DNA of 64,000 nucleotides from Pseudomonas sp. PB106 (GTDB taxonomy: Bacteria; Pseudomonadota; Gammaproteobacteria; Pseudomonadales; Pseudomonadaceae), in contig NZ_RWIM01000119.1 of assembly GCF_009764645.1 (NCBI RefSeq), positions 28,279 through 92,278 of the forward strand. The letters are read 5' to 3'. Numbering within the stretch: position 1 is the first letter of the stretch; every line of letters starts with the position of its first letter. The notes beneath the pieces are model-generated. The model worked only from the letters and a program-made list of their open reading frames with translations, was not told the origin of the DNA and ran no database searches. Position numbers and translations under genes: made by a program. This document shows, piece after piece, positions 53,008 through 63,910 of the stretch.

Positions 53008-54090
53008 TTACTCGGCGATCAGTGCTTCGACCTTGACGATCTGCGCCTGCAGCGTGGCCATGTCGGCGCAGCGCAGGTTGGCGTGACCGACCTTGCGCCC
53101 GGCCTTGAAGGCTTTGCCGTAGTGATGCAGATGGCAATCTTCGATGGCGATGACCTTCTCAACCGGCGGTACAACGCCGATGAAGTTGAGCATCGCGCTC
53201 TCGCCGACCTTGGCCGTCGACCCCAGCGGCAGGCCGGCAACGGCGCGCAAATGGTTTTCGAACTGGCTGCACTCGGCGCCTTCGGTGGTCCAGTGCCCGG
53301 AGTTGTGCACACGCGGGGCGATTTCGTTGGCTTTCAAGCCACCGTCGACTTCAAAGAACTCGAACGCCATGACGCCAACGTAGTCGAGTTGCTTGAGCAC
53401 ACGGCTCGAGTAATCTTCGGCCAGCGCCTGCAACGGGTGATCGGTACTGGCCACCGACAGCTTGAGAATGCCGCTGTCGTGGGTGTTGTGCACCAGCGGA
53501 TAGAACCTGGTTTCACCATCGCGAGCACGCACGGCGATCAGCGAGACTTCACCGGTGAACGGCACAAAGCCTTCCAGCAGGCAGGAGACGCTGCCCAGTT
53601 CGGCGAAGGTGCCAACCACATCTTCCGGCTTGCGCAGGACTTTCTGGCCTTTGCCGTCATAACCCAGGGTGCGGGTTTTCAGCACGGCTGGCAGACCGAT
53701 CGAAGCCACGGCAGCATCCAGATCGGCTTGCGATTGAATGTCGGCGAAGGCCGGAGTCGGGATGCCCAGATCCTTGAACATGCTCTTTTCGAACCAGCGG
53801 TCGCGAGCGATGCGCAGGGCTTCGGCGCTCGGGTAGACCGGGACGAATTGCGAGAGGAATGCCACGGTTTCAGCTGGGACGCTTTCGAATTCGAAGGTCA
53901 CCAGATCGACTTCATCGGCGAGTTGGCGCAGATGATCCTGATCGCCGTAATCGGCCCGCAGGTGTTCGCCGAGCGCGGCCGCACAGGCGTCCGGCGCAGG
54001 GTCGAGGAAAGCGAAGTTCATGCCCAGCGGAGTGCCCGCCAGGGCCAACATGCGACCCAACTGGCCGCCACCGATTACACCGATCTTCAT
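53008..54090 (-). CDS. purK: N5-carboxyaminoimidazole ribonucleotide synthase PurK
   Basis: A 360-residue ATP-grasp enzyme. It carboxylates aminoimidazole ribonucleotide with bicarbonate and ATP in purine synthesis. The N-terminal IGVIGGGQLGRMLA, the VLKTRTLGYDGKGQ ATP-binding loop and AVNEIAPR-like ANEIAPRVHNSGHWT are family hallmarks. It begins ten bases after purE. The ATG at 54090 fits the family start. Confidence 0.96.
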   Translation of the reverse strand: MKIGVIGGGQLGRMLALAGTPLGMNFAFLDPAPDACAAALGEHLRADYGDQDHLRQLADEVDLVTFEFESVPAETVAFLSQFVPVYPSAEALRIARDRWFEKSMFKDLGIPTPAFADIQSQADLDAAVASIGLPAVLKTRTLGYDGKGQKVLRKPEDVVGTFAELGSVSCLLEGFVPFTGEVSLIAVRARDGETRFYPLVHNTHDSGILKLSVASTDHPLQALAEDYSSRVLKQLDYVGVMAFEFFEVDGGLKANEIAPRVHNSGHWTTEGAECSQFENHLRAVAGLPLGSTAKVGESAMLNFIGVVPPVEKVIAIEDCHLHHYGKAFKAGRKVGHANLRCADMATLQAQIVKVEALIAE

Positions 54091-54100
54091 CTCAACAACC

Positions 54101-54592
54101 TCAGGCAATACGTGGGTCTGGATTGTCCAGGACGCTGTCTGTCTGCTCGGCACGGAAGGTTTTCAGTACCGCGTGGAACTGCGGATGCTTGGCGCCGAGG
54201 ATGCTCGCCGAGAGCAGGGCTGCGTTGATCGCGCCGGCCTTGCCGATGGCCAGGGTGGCGACCGGAATGCCTGCAGGCATCTGCACGATCGACAGCAGCG
54301 AGTCGACGCCCGAGAGCATGGCCGACTGCACCGGCACGCCCAGCACCGGCAGGTGGGTCTTGGCCGCGCACATGCCTGGCAAGTGGGCTGCGCCACCGGC
54401 ACCGGCGATAATCACCTCGATGCCGCGGCTTTCAGCCTCTTCGGCGTACTGGAACAGCAGATCCGGGGTGCGGTGGGCAGAAACCACCTTGACCTCGTAC
54501 GGGATGCCGAGCTTTTCCAGCATATCGGCGGTGTGGCTAAGGGTGGACCAATCGGACTTGGAGCCCATGATCACGCCAACCAGTGCACTCAT
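54101..54592 (-). CDS. purE: N5-carboxyaminoimidazole ribonucleotide mutase PurE
   Basis: A 163-residue class I PurE. Hallmarks are [23 protein letters not shown] with the substrate-binding SAHRTP, and [12 protein letters not shown]. It isomerises the PurK product to carboxyaminoimidazole ribonucleotide. It heads the purEK operon. Its leader of about 108 bases holds two terminator-like hairpins. Confidence 0.97.
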   Translation of the reverse strand: MSALVGVIMGSKSDWSTLSHTADMLEKLGIPYEVKVVSAHRTPDLLFQYAEEAESRGIEVIIAGAGGAAHLPGMCAAKTHLPVLGVPVQSAMLSGVDSLLSIVQMPAGIPVATLAIGKAGAINAALLSASILGAKHPQFHAVLKTFRAEQTDSVLDNPDPRIA

Positions 54593-54631
54593 CGTCGCGC
54601 CTCTTCTCTCTGGAGCGCCCGCAGGCGCGTC

Positions 54632-54696
54632 ATAAAACAACAAGCCACGCAGGTTGCGTGGCTTGATTGTACGAAAAATGGCCGGTCGTGCCGGCC
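54632..54696 (-). promoter_or_regulatory. purE leader with two terminator-like hairpins
   Basis: On the minus strand GGCCGG-CACGA-CCGGCC followed by ATTTTT (54674-54696) lies just after a predicted start at about 54701. AAGCCACGC-AACCT-GCGTGGCTT followed by TTGTTGTTTT (54632-54664) comes next. A -10 TATACT is at 54708-54713. Attenuation of purEK is possible; the second hairpin could instead merely end upstream transcription. Confidence 0.5.
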
Positions 54697-54815
54697 GAAG
54701 GCCGCGCAGTATACCGCAAAGAAAGCAATAAACAGCCCCCCGCACGACCATCTGTCATCTGCCGCAAATGCCCGGTTTTATTGACTTGAAGGTCAGCGCA
54801 GAAACACCCCCCGAT

Positions 54816-54911
54816 CCCTGTGGGAGCTGGCTTGCCAGCGATGGCGTCGCATCAGTAAAAAGAGAGGGTGACTGACCCTCCGCAATCGCTGGCAAGCCAG
54901 CTCCCACAGGG
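54816..54911. repeat. REP doublet, family C
   Basis: Inverted family C units (CCCTGTGGGAGCTGGCTTGC and reverse complement) between the LysR gene and the purE promoter. Confidence 0.9.
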
Positions 54912-54924
54912 TTTTTCATCGACC

Positions 54925-55842
54925 TCAGGTTCCGGTTGTACCTTGTGCGGCGCCACCTTCGAGCTTGCGCCACAACAGGCGAACGTTGGCCTTGCGCACC
55001 AGCGCGCAACGATACAAACGAATTTCCAGCGGCACGTGCCATTGCGGGCCGCCACAGACCACCAGTTCGCCGCGCGCAAGTTCGGCGCGCACACTCAGCT
55101 GCGGCACCCAGGCGATGCCCAGTCCTTCCAGCGCCATGCTCTTCAGGCTGTCGGCCATCGCGGTTTCGTAGATCGTGGTGAAACGCAGTTGACGCTGGCG
55201 CAGCAATCCATTCACCGAGCGCCCGAGAAACGCGCCAGCGCTATACGCCAGCAACGGCACACTCGCCTCGCCTTCCAGATCGAACAGCGGCTTGCCCTCG
55301 GCATCCGCCGCGCACACTGGCAACATTTCCGTCTGGCCCAAATGCAGCGAGGGGAAAATCTCCGGGTCCATCTGCATTGCCGCGTCCGGGTCGTAGAACG
55401 CCAGCATCAGGTCGCAGCCGCCTTCACGCAACGCATGCACCGCATCGCCGACGTTGGTTGCGACCAACCGGGTGGCGATGTTCAAGCCTTCATTACGCAA
55501 CTGCGCGATCCAGCGCGGAAAGAAACCCAGTGCCAGCGAGTGAGCGGCAGCCACTTGCATCACTTCGCCCTGCCCGCCTTCCAGATGATGCAAATGGCGC
55601 AGCACTTCACCGAGCTGTTCGACCACGGTGCGCGCGGTGACCAGAAACAATTGCCCCGCCGCCGTCAGTTCGATCGGCGTGCGCGAGCGGTTGACCAGGG
55701 TCAGCCCCAGCGCCGCTTCAAGACTGCGGATCCGCCGACTGAAGGCAGGCTGAGTCACGAAGCGTCGTTCGGCTGCCTGCGAGAAGCTGCGGGTGGCGGC
55801 CAGAGCACTGAAGTCCTCGAGCCATTTGCTTTCCAGATTCAT
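54925..55842 (-). CDS. LysR-family transcriptional regulator
   Basis: A 305-residue regulator. The N-terminal helix-turn-helix covers WLEDFSALAATRSFSQAAERR and SRRIRSLEAALG; the effector-binding domain occupies the remainder. It diverges from aspA, so autoregulation and control of aspA are the obvious possibilities (PA5428 has the same position, recalled). The ATG at 55842 is preferred over 55866 because of the GGGAGG site six bases upstream. The ligand is unknown. Confidence 0.9.
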   Translation of the reverse strand: MNLESKWLEDFSALAATRSFSQAAERRFVTQPAFSRRIRSLEAALGLTLVNRSRTPIELTAAGQLFLVTARTVVEQLGEVLRHLHHLEGGQGEVMQVAAAHSLALGFFPRWIAQLRNEGLNIATRLVATNVGDAVHALREGGCDLMLAFYDPDAAMQMDPEIFPSLHLGQTEMLPVCAADAEGKPLFDLEGEASVPLLAYSAGAFLGRSVNGLLRQRQLRFTTIYETAMADSLKSMALEGLGIAWVPQLSVRAELARGELVVCGGPQWHVPLEIRLYRCALVRKANVRLLWRKLEGGAAQGTTGT

Positions 55843-56022
55843 CACGTCCTCCCGGACACGCACCAAAACAGGTCACACGTCTGCCGCACACGCGGCGTCA
55901 CATGGGCATTATGCCGAATGTGCATAGGGCAGTGCTTAACAGCATTGGCCCAAAATTTCCCACAAGCCTAGCATTCGCAGCGTTCCGGCATAGACCGGGT
56001 CCATATCGAGATGATTTCTATC

Positions 56023-57447
<1,425 letters not shown>

Positions 57448-57510
57448 GCCGACACGTTACTTGTAGCACCGCTCACCAGGTCGAGGGACTAGACACCTCT
57501 CACCTTTTGA

Positions 57511-57545
57511 GGGCTTGGGGATTTAGTCCCCAGGCCCTTTTTTTT
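57511..57545 (+). terminator. Intrinsic terminator after aspA
   Basis: The stem GGGCTTGGGGA / TCCCCAGGCCC with a TTTAG loop is followed by eight T residues, 63 bases after the aspA stop. Confidence 0.92.
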
Positions 57546-57596
57546 AACTTCTTTGCGGGCAGGACGTTAAATGGTTTGTGAATTTGATACCGCCAA

Positions 57597-57622
57597 GATC
57601 GCAGCCTTCGGCAGCTCCTACA
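57597..57622 (+). repeat. Single REP half, family B
   Basis: One copy of GATCGCAGCCTTCGGCAGCT, continuing CCTACA, without the inverted partner, just before the pyrD stop. It is either a decayed doublet or a lone REP. Confidence 0.8.
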
Positions 57623-57642
57623 TTGATCAGGTCAACCTGGGG

Positions 57643-58665
57643 TTATTTGCGCAGGGCGGCGATGGCGTCTACCGATTCGCGGATCAGCGCCGGGCCCTTA
57701 TAGATGAAGCCGGAGTAGATCTGCACCAGGCTCGCACCGGCAGTGATCTTCTCGGCAGCATGCTTTCCTTCGGTGATGCCACCCGCCGCAATGATCGGCA
57801 ACCGCCCGGCCAACTCACCCGCCAGCACCTTCACGGTATTGGTGCTCTTCTCACGCACCGGCGCGCCGGACAAACCACCCGCCTCGTCGCCATGCTCCAT
57901 GCCTTCAACGCCGACACGGCTCAGGGTGGTGTTGGTGGCGATCACCGCGTCCATCCCGGTTTCGATCAGCGCCTGTGCCACCTGCGCGGTTTCTTCATCG
58001 GTCATGTCCGGGGCAATCTTGATCGCCAGCGGCACATGCTTGCCGTGACGCAAGGCCAGTTCGGCGCGGCGCGTGGCCAGATCCGCCAGCAATTGCTTGA
58101 GCGAATCACCGAACTGCAAGCTGCGCAGGCCCGGGGTGTTCGGCGAGCTGACGTTGACCGTCACGTAACTGGCGTGGGCGTAAACCTTGTCCAGGCAGAT
58201 GAGGTAGTCGTCAACCGCGCGCTCGACCGGCGTGTCGAAGTTCTTGCCGATATTGATACCGAGCACGCCTTTGTATTTCGCCGCAGCGACCCGCGCCAGC
58301 AGGTTATCGACACCGAGGTTGTTGAAACCCATGCGGTTGATGATTGCTTCGGCTTCCGGCAGGCGGAAGATCCGCGGCTTCGGGTTGCCCGGCTGCGGAC
58401 GCGGGGTCACGGTGCCGATTTCGACAAACCCGAAACCCAGCTGCGCGAAGCCGTCGATGGCGGCGCCATTCTTGTCCAGACCGGCCGCCAGACCCACCGG
58501 GTTCGGAAACTCGAGGCCCATGACCGTCACCGGTTTCTTCGCCGGCGCCTTGCACAGCAAGCCGTTGAGGCCCAAACGCCCACCCGCGCCGATCAGATCC
58601 AGCGACAGATCGTGGGAGGTTTCCGGGGAAAGTTTGAACAACAGCTGACGGGCCAGGGTGTACAT
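57643..58665 (-). CDS. pyrD: Dihydroorotate dehydrogenase (quinone) PyrD
   Basis: A 340-residue class 2 enzyme, membrane-associated through its N-terminal helices ([15 protein letters not shown]). It oxidises dihydroorotate to orotate and reduces ubiquinone. FMN and substrate motifs include [33 protein letters not shown] and the catalytic serine in that loop. The ATG at 58665 is the family start; codons upstream encode no known sequence. Ubiquinone dependence links it functionally to ubiCA in this window. Confidence 0.96.
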   Translation of the reverse strand: MYTLARQLLFKLSPETSHDLSLDLIGAGGRLGLNGLLCKAPAKKPVTVMGLEFPNPVGLAAGLDKNGAAIDGFAQLGFGFVEIGTVTPRPQPGNPKPRIFRLPEAEAIINRMGFNNLGVDNLLARVAAAKYKGVLGINIGKNFDTPVERAVDDYLICLDKVYAHASYVTVNVSSPNTPGLRSLQFGDSLKQLLADLATRRAELALRHGKHVPLAIKIAPDMTDEETAQVAQALIETGMDAVIATNTTLSRVGVEGMEHGDEAGGLSGAPVREKSTNTVKVLAGELAGRLPIIAAGGITEGKHAAEKITAGASLVQIYSGFIYKGPALIRESVDAIAALRK

Positions 58666-58889
58666 GGGCGGCGATGACTCGGGCGGCGAAAAGAGGCGGC
58701 GATTATAGCCGGGCATCGACCTGCCGCGCGAGGCGCACGCGCAAATCGCCGCGACTGGCATATGCCTTGCACCTTCATGGTTATCAGCTTGCAGGCCAAT
58801 GGCGGCGTGCAGGCAAAGGACAATGGCGTCGTCCCGGGTTTTGCCTGTGCAAAGTCTGCGGCGGCGCTTTTTTTTCGAGGTAACGCTGG
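58666..58889. other. pyrD/nasS divergent intergenic region
   Basis: These 224 bases must hold promoters for pyrD and nasS. A run of eight T residues precedes the nasS ribosome site (GAGG). A 69-codon rightward frame here has no good start and is not accepted. No sigma54 or regulator site is recognised. Confidence 0.35.
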
Positions 58890-60101
58890 ATGAATGAACC
58901 TTCGGTAGGGCCGCTGGCCTGGGTCAATGGCAGCGATGCCCCGGAAAAGACCGCGATCAACCTTGGCTTCATGGCGCTGAGCGATTGCGCCTCGGTGGTT
59001 GTCGCTGCCACTCAGGGCTTTGCTCAACCTTACGGGCTAACGCTGAATCTCAAGCGCCAGGCTTCGTGGGCGAATCTGCGCGATAACCTGGTCAGCGGCG
59101 AACTCGACGCAGCGCACAGCCTGTACGGACTGATTTACGCCGTGCACCTGGGCATTGGCGGCGTCGCCCCGACCGACATGGCGGTGCTGATGGGCCTGAA
59201 TCAAAATGGCCAGAGCCTCAACCTTTCCCATGGCCTGCAACAGCTCGGCGTGACCAGTCCTGAAGCGCTGGACCGCCACGTGCACCAAAGCCGCGCAAAA
59301 CTGACCTTCGCGCAAACCTTTCCCACCGGTACTCACGCGATGTGGCTGTATTACTGGCTGGCGAGTCAGGGCATTCATCCGCTGCAGGACGTCGACAGCG
59401 TGGTGGTGCCGCCGCCACAAATGGTCGCGCACTTGCAGGCCGGGCGCATCGATGGCTTCTGCGTCGGCGAACCGTGGGCGGCCAGCGCGGTGCAGCAGGA
59501 TCTCGGTTTCACCCTCGCCACCAGTCAGACCATCTGGCCTGATCATCCGGAGAAAGTCCTCGGCTGCACCCGCGCATTTGTCGAGCAATACCCGAACACC
59601 GCGCGGGCACTGGTGATGGCGATCCTCGAAGCCAGCCGTTTCATCGAAGAAAGCCCGGAGAACCGCCGCGGCACCGCGCAATTGCTGAGTGCGCCGGAGT
59701 ACCTCGACGCGCCGCTAGCCTGCATCGAGCCGCGTTTTCTCGGCGACTATGCCGATGGCCTCGGCAATCGTTGGCAAGATCCGCACGCGCTGCGTTTTCA
59801 CGGCAAAGGCGAAGTGAACGTGCCATACCTGTCCGATGGCATGTGGTTCATGACCCAGTTCCGCCGCTGGGGCTTGTTGCGTGAGGATCCGGACTACCTC
59901 GCGGTGGCCGGTCAGGTTCAGCAGCTTGATCTCTATCGCGAGGCCGCCACGACGCTCGGCGTTGCCGCGTGGGGCAGCGACATGCGCAGCAGCCAGTTGC
60001 TCGACGGCAAGATCTGGGACGGCAGCGATCCCGCCGGTTATGCGCGCAGTTTCAAGCTGCACGCGATGAGCGACGACGTCGCCCTTCTCGCCCGCCGCTG
60101 A
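58890..60101 (+). CDS. nasS: Cytoplasmic nitrate sensor NasS
   Basis: A 403-residue protein of the NrtA/CmpA substrate-binding family ([41 protein letters not shown]). It lacks a signal peptide, so it works in the cytoplasm. In known systems NasS holds NasT inactive and releases it when nitrate or nitrite binds. It is 15 bases ahead of nasT. The start ATG follows GAGG. Confidence 0.93.
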   Translation: MNEPSVGPLAWVNGSDAPEKTAINLGFMALSDCASVVVAATQGFAQPYGLTLNLKRQASWANLRDNLVSGELDAAHSLYGLIYAVHLGIGGVAPTDMAVLMGLNQNGQSLNLSHGLQQLGVTSPEALDRHVHQSRAKLTFAQTFPTGTHAMWLYYWLASQGIHPLQDVDSVVVPPPQMVAHLQAGRIDGFCVGEPWAASAVQQDLGFTLATSQTIWPDHPEKVLGCTRAFVEQYPNTARALVMAILEASRFIEESPENRRGTAQLLSAPEYLDAPLACIEPRFLGDYADGLGNRWQDPHALRFHGKGEVNVPYLSDGMWFMTQFRRWGLLREDPDYLAVAGQVQQLDLYREAATTLGVAAWGSDMRSSQLLDGKIWDGSDPAGYARSFKLHAMSDDVALLARR

Positions 60102-60116
60102 CAGGAGACCGCGAAC

Positions 60117-60692
60117 ATGTTGCGCATTCTGCTGATCAACGACACGGCGAAAAAAGTCGGACGCCTGAAAGCCGCGCTGACCGAGGCCGGTTTCGAGGTG
60201 ATCGACGAATCCGGGCTGACCATCGACCTGCCCGCGCGCGTCGAAACGGTGCGCCCGGACGTGATCCTGATCGATACCGAGTCACCGAGCCGTGATGTCA
60301 TGGAGCAAGTGGTGCTGGTCAGCCGCGACCAGCCTCGGCCGATTGTGATGTTTACCGATGAACATGATCCGGGCGTGATGCGTCAGGCGATCAAGTCCGG
60401 GGTCAGTGCCTATATCGTCGAGGGCATTCACGCCCAGCGTCTGCAGCCGATTCTCGATGTGGCGATGGCCCGTTTCGAAAGTGATCAGGCCTTGCGTGCG
60501 CAGTTGCAGGCGCGAGACCAGCAACTGGCCGAGCGCAAGCGCATCGAGCTGGCCAAGGGGTTGTTGATGAAGATGAAGGACTGCAATGAGGAAGAGGCTT
60601 ACACCTTGATGCGGCGCCAGGCGATGAGCCGGCAGCAGAAATTGATTCAGGTGGCCGAGCAGATTATTGCGATGAGTGAGTTGCTCGGCTGA
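60117..60692 (+). CDS. nasT: ANTAR antiterminator NasT
   Basis: A 191-residue regulator. The receiver-like domain (1-120) keeps D53 (LIDTES) but only N8-D9 of the usual acidic pair. The coiled-coil linker leads to a C-terminal ANTAR RNA-binding domain (RKRIELAKGLLMKMKDCNEEEAYTLMRRQA). Released from NasS, it binds the dual-hexaloop leader of nitrate-assimilation messages and prevents termination. Such a leader lies 150 bases downstream, before nasA. Confidence 0.95.
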   Translation: MLRILLINDTAKKVGRLKAALTEAGFEVIDESGLTIDLPARVETVRPDVILIDTESPSRDVMEQVVLVSRDQPRPIVMFTDEHDPGVMRQAIKSGVSAYIVEGIHAQRLQPILDVAMARFESDQALRAQLQARDQQLAERKRIELAKGLLMKMKDCNEEEAYTLMRRQAMSRQQKLIQVAEQIIAMSELLG

Positions 60693-60717
60693 GATTTTGC
60701 TGAGCGTGCACCTGCCT

Positions 60718-60789
60718 CATCGCTGGCAAGCCAGCTCCCACAGAATTTGTGAACACCACAGAACCTGTGGGAGCTGGCTTGCCAGCGAT
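60718..60789. repeat. REP doublet, family C, inverted order
   Basis: The units face outward compared with the other family C doublets (ATCGCTGGCAAGCCAGCTCC first, reverse complement second). It separates nasT from the nasA promoter and may serve as nasT terminator. Confidence 0.85.
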
Positions 60790-60814
60790 TGGCCGCACCT
60801 CGGTCTCAACCTGT

Positions 60815-60830
60815 TGGCACAAATCTCGCT
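60815..60830 (+). promoter_or_regulatory. Sigma54 promoter of nasA
   Basis: TGGCACAAATCTCGCT has the -24 TGGCAC and -12 GC with ten bases between the invariant GG and GC. The predicted start near 60841 falls just before the ANTAR hairpins. NtrC control through nitrogen limitation is expected, though no NtrC sites were identified. Confidence 0.75.
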
Positions 60831-60844
60831 ATGTAAAACGCACA

Positions 60845-60928
60845 GGTAACCAACGGCGGTTGCCCCACCCACGACAAAGACGTCGCTCACCCGTTCGCCC
60901 AACCGGCGCATCAGGTAGCGGCGTTTTT
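60845..60928 (+). ncRNA. NasT-responsive ANTAR leader with terminator
   Basis: Hairpin P1 (60845-60864) has arms GGTAACC/GGTTGCC and hexaloop AACGGC. Hairpin P2 (60872-60885) has arms CGAC/GTCG and hexaloop AAAGAC. Both loops have A at position 1 and G at position 4, the ANTAR recognition rule. The terminator stem ACGTCGCT (60880-60887) pairs with AGCGGCGT (60917-60924), extended by ACC/GGT, then TTTT. It shares P2's 3' arm, so P2 and terminator are mutually exclusive. Confidence 0.85.
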
Positions 60929-61029
60929 GCGTTTTGGCCCCACAGACCGGGGCCGGTGGTGCGGCCGTGGCGGCGCCCCACCTGCTGTTGCATGACTCCT
61001 TTCGAGACTCTTTTCAGCTGAGGTGCGCG

Positions 61030-62241
61030 ATGAATTCAAGCTTTTGGAAATCCGGCCACACCCCGACACTGTTCGCGGCCTTCCTCTATTTCGACCTGAG
61101 TTTCATGGTCTGGTACCTGCTCGGCCCTTTAGCGGTGCAGATCGCCGCCGACCTGCACTTGACCACGCAACAACGCGGCCTCGTCGTCGCCACGCCGATC
61201 CTCGCCGGTGCCGTACTGCGCTTCATCATGGGTATGCTCGCCGATCGACTGTCGCCGAAAACCGCCGGGCTGATCGGCCAGGTCATCGTGATTTGCGCGC
61301 TGTTCGGTGCCTGGAAACTCGGCATCCACAGTTATGAACAGGCGCTGATCCTCGGTCTGTTCCTCGGCATGGCCGGCGCGTCGTTTGCCGTTGCACTGCC
61401 ACTGGCCTCGCAATGGTATCCACCACAGCATCAGGGCAAAGCCATGGGCATCGCCGGCGCGGGCAACTCCGGTACGGTATTCGCCGCGCTGCTCGCGCCG
61501 GTACTCGCCGCCGCGTTCGGCTGGAGCAACGTTTTTGGCTTCGCACTGATTCCATTGATCCTGACGTTGGTGCTGTTCGCCTGGCTGGCAAAAAACGCAC
61601 CTGAGCGCCCGAAAGCCAAGGCCATGACCGACTACTTCAAAGCCTTGGGCGACCGTGACAGCTGGTGGTTCATGTTTTTCTACAGCGTGACCTTCGGCGG
61701 CTTCATCGGTCTGGCCAGCGCCCTGCCCGGCTACTTCAATGATCAATACGGTTTGAGCCCGGTGACAGCGGGTTACTACACCGCCGCCTGCGTGTTCGGC
61801 GGCAGTCTGATGCGGCCGTTGGGCGGCGCATTGGCTGATCGCTTCGGCGGCATCCGCACCCTGCTGGCGATGTACACCGTTGCGGCCATCTGCATCGCTG
61901 CCGTCGGCTTCAACCTGCCAAGCTCTTACGCGGCACTCGCCCTTTTCGTCTGCACCATGCTCGGTTTAGGGGCAGGCAACGGTGCGGTTTTCCAACTGGT
62001 ACCGCAGCGTTTTCGCCTGGAGATTGGCGTGATGACCGGGCTGATCGGCATGGCCGGCGGCATCGGCGGTTTTGCCTTGGCCGCTGGCATGGGCGCGATC
62101 AAGCAAAGCACCGGCAGCTATCAACTGGCCCTGTGGTTGTTCGCCAGCCTCGGCGTGTTGGCGTGGTTTGGCCTGCACGGCGTCAAGCGTCGCTGGAGAA
62201 CCACTTGGGGTTCGGCGGCGGTGACGGCGGCGCGGGTCTGA
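61030..62241 (+). CDS. nasA: Nitrate/nitrite MFS transporter NasA (NarK family)
   Basis: A 403-residue carrier with 12 hydrophobic segments. The nitrate-signature regions AGAGNSGTVFAALLAP and GAGNGAVFQLVPQRF mark the nitrate/nitrite porter family. FRIMGML-like FIMGMLADRLSPK carries the first substrate-binding arginine region. It imports nitrate for assimilation; the reductase genes are probably just beyond the right edge. The ATG at 61030 is about 100 bases after the leader terminator; an in-frame start at 60934 lies inside the leader and is rejected. Confidence 0.93.
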   Translation: MNSSFWKSGHTPTLFAAFLYFDLSFMVWYLLGPLAVQIAADLHLTTQQRGLVVATPILAGAVLRFIMGMLADRLSPKTAGLIGQVIVICALFGAWKLGIHSYEQALILGLFLGMAGASFAVALPLASQWYPPQHQGKAMGIAGAGNSGTVFAALLAPVLAAAFGWSNVFGFALIPLILTLVLFAWLAKNAPERPKAKAMTDYFKALGDRDSWWFMFFYSVTFGGFIGLASALPGYFNDQYGLSPVTAGYYTAACVFGGSLMRPLGGALADRFGGIRTLLAMYTVAAICIAAVGFNLPSSYAALALFVCTMLGLGAGNGAVFQLVPQRFRLEIGVMTGLIGMAGGIGGFALAAGMGAIKQSTGSYQLALWLFASLGVLAWFGLHGVKRRWRTTWGSAAVTAARV

Positions 62242-62248
62242 ATCTTCG

Positions 62249-63910
62249 ATGGCCCTGCAACTGAGCTTTGCCGAAGCCAGCGCCACCGGTCCGCGCGCGG
62301 AAAATCAGGACGCTCTGCGTGCGGTCACTCCGGTTCCGGCGCTGGCGGCGAGCAAGGGTTATCTGTTCGCCATCGCCGACGGCGTCAGCCAGTGCGCCGA
62401 TGGCGGCCTCGCCGCGCGCTCGACCTTGCAGGCCCTGGCGCTCGACTACTACGCCACGCCGGAAACCTGGAGCGTGGCCCAGGCGCTGGACCGCTTGCTG
62501 CTCGCGCAAAATCGCTGGTTGCAGGCCCATGGCGGCGGTCAGCCGCTGCTCACCACGGTCAGCGCATTGGTCATGCGCGGTCGGCGCTTCACCCTGGCCC
62601 ATGTCGGCGATTGCCGGGTGTATCGCTGGCACGCCGACAGTTTGCAGCGGATTAGCGAAGATCATGTCTGGGAGCAGCCGGGCATGCAGCATGTGCTCAA
62701 GCGTGCGCTCGGCCTGGATCAGCATCTGGTGCTGGATTTTCTCGACGGCGAACTGCGCGAAGGCGAAAGCTTTGTGCTGCTCAGCGACGGCGTCTGGTCG
62801 ACGCTGGGCGACACCGCGATTGCCGCTATTCTGCGCGACCAGCCGGATCTCGACAGCGCCGCACAGACGCTGGTGAACGCCGCGCATCTGGCTGGCAGTC
62901 AGGACAATGCCAGCGCTTTGCTGGTGCGGGTTGATGCTGTCGGTGAGGCGAGCATCGGCGATGCACTGATTCATTTACAGCAATGGCCACTGCCGCCACC
63001 GCTGAAACCCGGTCAGGCAATCGAAGGCTGGCAAGTGCAAGGCATCGTTGCTCAGAGCCAGCAATCGCTGCTCTATCGGGTGCTGGATGGCCAAGGTCAG
63101 ACGTGGCTGTTGAAAACCCTGCCCTTGCGTCTCGCGCAGGATCCGCAAACCGGACAAGCGTTGCTGTCGGAAGAATGGTTCCTCAAGCGTGTGGCCGGAC
63201 GACATTTTCCTGAAGTCCACCCGTGCAGCCAGCGTCAGCATTTGTACTACGTGATGCGGGAATATTCCGGAAAGACTCTGGCGCAGCTCGGGCCATTACC
63301 CTTGGCGCAATGGCAGGACATCGCCGAGCGCTTGCTACGCGCGGTCGGCCTGTTGCATCGGCGGCAGATTCTGCATCGCGACATCAAACCGGAAAACCTG
63401 CATTGGGGTGACGATGGCGAACTGCGCCTGCTGGATTTTGGCCTGGCGTATTGTCCGGGGCTGTCCGAAGACGCGCCGTCGACGTTGCCGGGAACCCCGA
63501 GCTACATCGCCCCGGAAGCGTTTCGCGGTGATCCGCCGAGTGCGCAGCAGGATTTGTATGCGGTCGGCGTGACCCTGTATTTCCTGCTGACCGGGCATTT
63601 TCCTTATGGCGAGATCGAAGCGTTTCAGCGCCCGCGATTTGGTGTGGCGGTGAGTGCCAATCGTTATCGGCCCGATCTGCCGGAATGGCTGGCGCAGAGT
63701 CTGGAGCGCGGGGTGGCCGCTGATCCGCAGCAACGGTTTGAAACGGCTGAAGAATGGCTGCTGGTGCTGGAACAGGGTGAGCGGCGCAGTTTGAGTGTGC
63801 GGCCTCGGCCGTTGCTTGAGCGTGAGCCGTTGACGGTCTGGCGGACGGTCGCGTTGGTGGCTTTGTTGGGGAATCTGGTGCTGCTGGTTTTGTTGCTTCA
63901 TCAGCGCTGA
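62249..63910 (+). CDS. Fused PP2C phosphatase / Ser-Thr kinase with C-terminal membrane anchor
   Basis: A 553-residue protein. Residues 1-240 are a PP2C phosphatase (RAENQDALRA, IADGVSQCADGG, GDCRVYRW, LLSDGVWS, SQDNASALLV). Residues about 255-510 are a Hanks kinase with HRDIKPEN (376) and DFG (396). The glycine-rich loop near 265 (GIVAQSQQSLLYRV) has lost most glycines. A hydrophobic segment (VALVALLGNLVLLVLLL) anchors the C-terminus. It starts seven bases after nasA and is probably in the nas operon, as PA1782 is beside nasA in P. aeruginosa (recalled). Substrate and role are unknown. Confidence 0.88.
   Translation: MALQLSFAEASATGPRAENQDALRAVTPVPALAASKGYLFAIADGVSQCADGGLAARSTLQALALDYYATPETWSVAQALDRLLLAQNRWLQAHGGGQPLLTTVSALVMRGRRFTLAHVGDCRVYRWHADSLQRISEDHVWEQPGMQHVLKRALGLDQHLVLDFLDGELREGESFVLLSDGVWSTLGDTAIAAILRDQPDLDSAAQTLVNAAHLAGSQDNASALLVRVDAVGEASIGDALIHLQQWPLPPPLKPGQAIEGWQVQGIVAQSQQSLLYRVLDGQGQTWLLKTLPLRLAQDPQTGQALLSEEWFLKRVAGRHFPEVHPCSQRQHLYYVMREYSGKTLAQLGPLPLAQWQDIAERLLRAVGLLHRRQILHRDIKPENLHWGDDGELRLLDFGLAYCPGLSEDAPSTLPGTPSYIAPEAFRGDPPSAQQDLYAVGVTLYFLLTGHFPYGEIEAFQRPRFGVAVSANRYRPDLPEWLAQSLERGVAADPQQRFETAEEWLLVLEQGERRSLSVRPRPLLEREPLTVWRTVALVALLGNLVLLVLLLHQR

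Noticed and set aside
58674..58883. 69-codon rightward frame before nasS, faintly like ribosome modulation factor
   Set aside because: Similarity is limited to a few residues, the start lacks a ribosome site and the C-terminus does not match.
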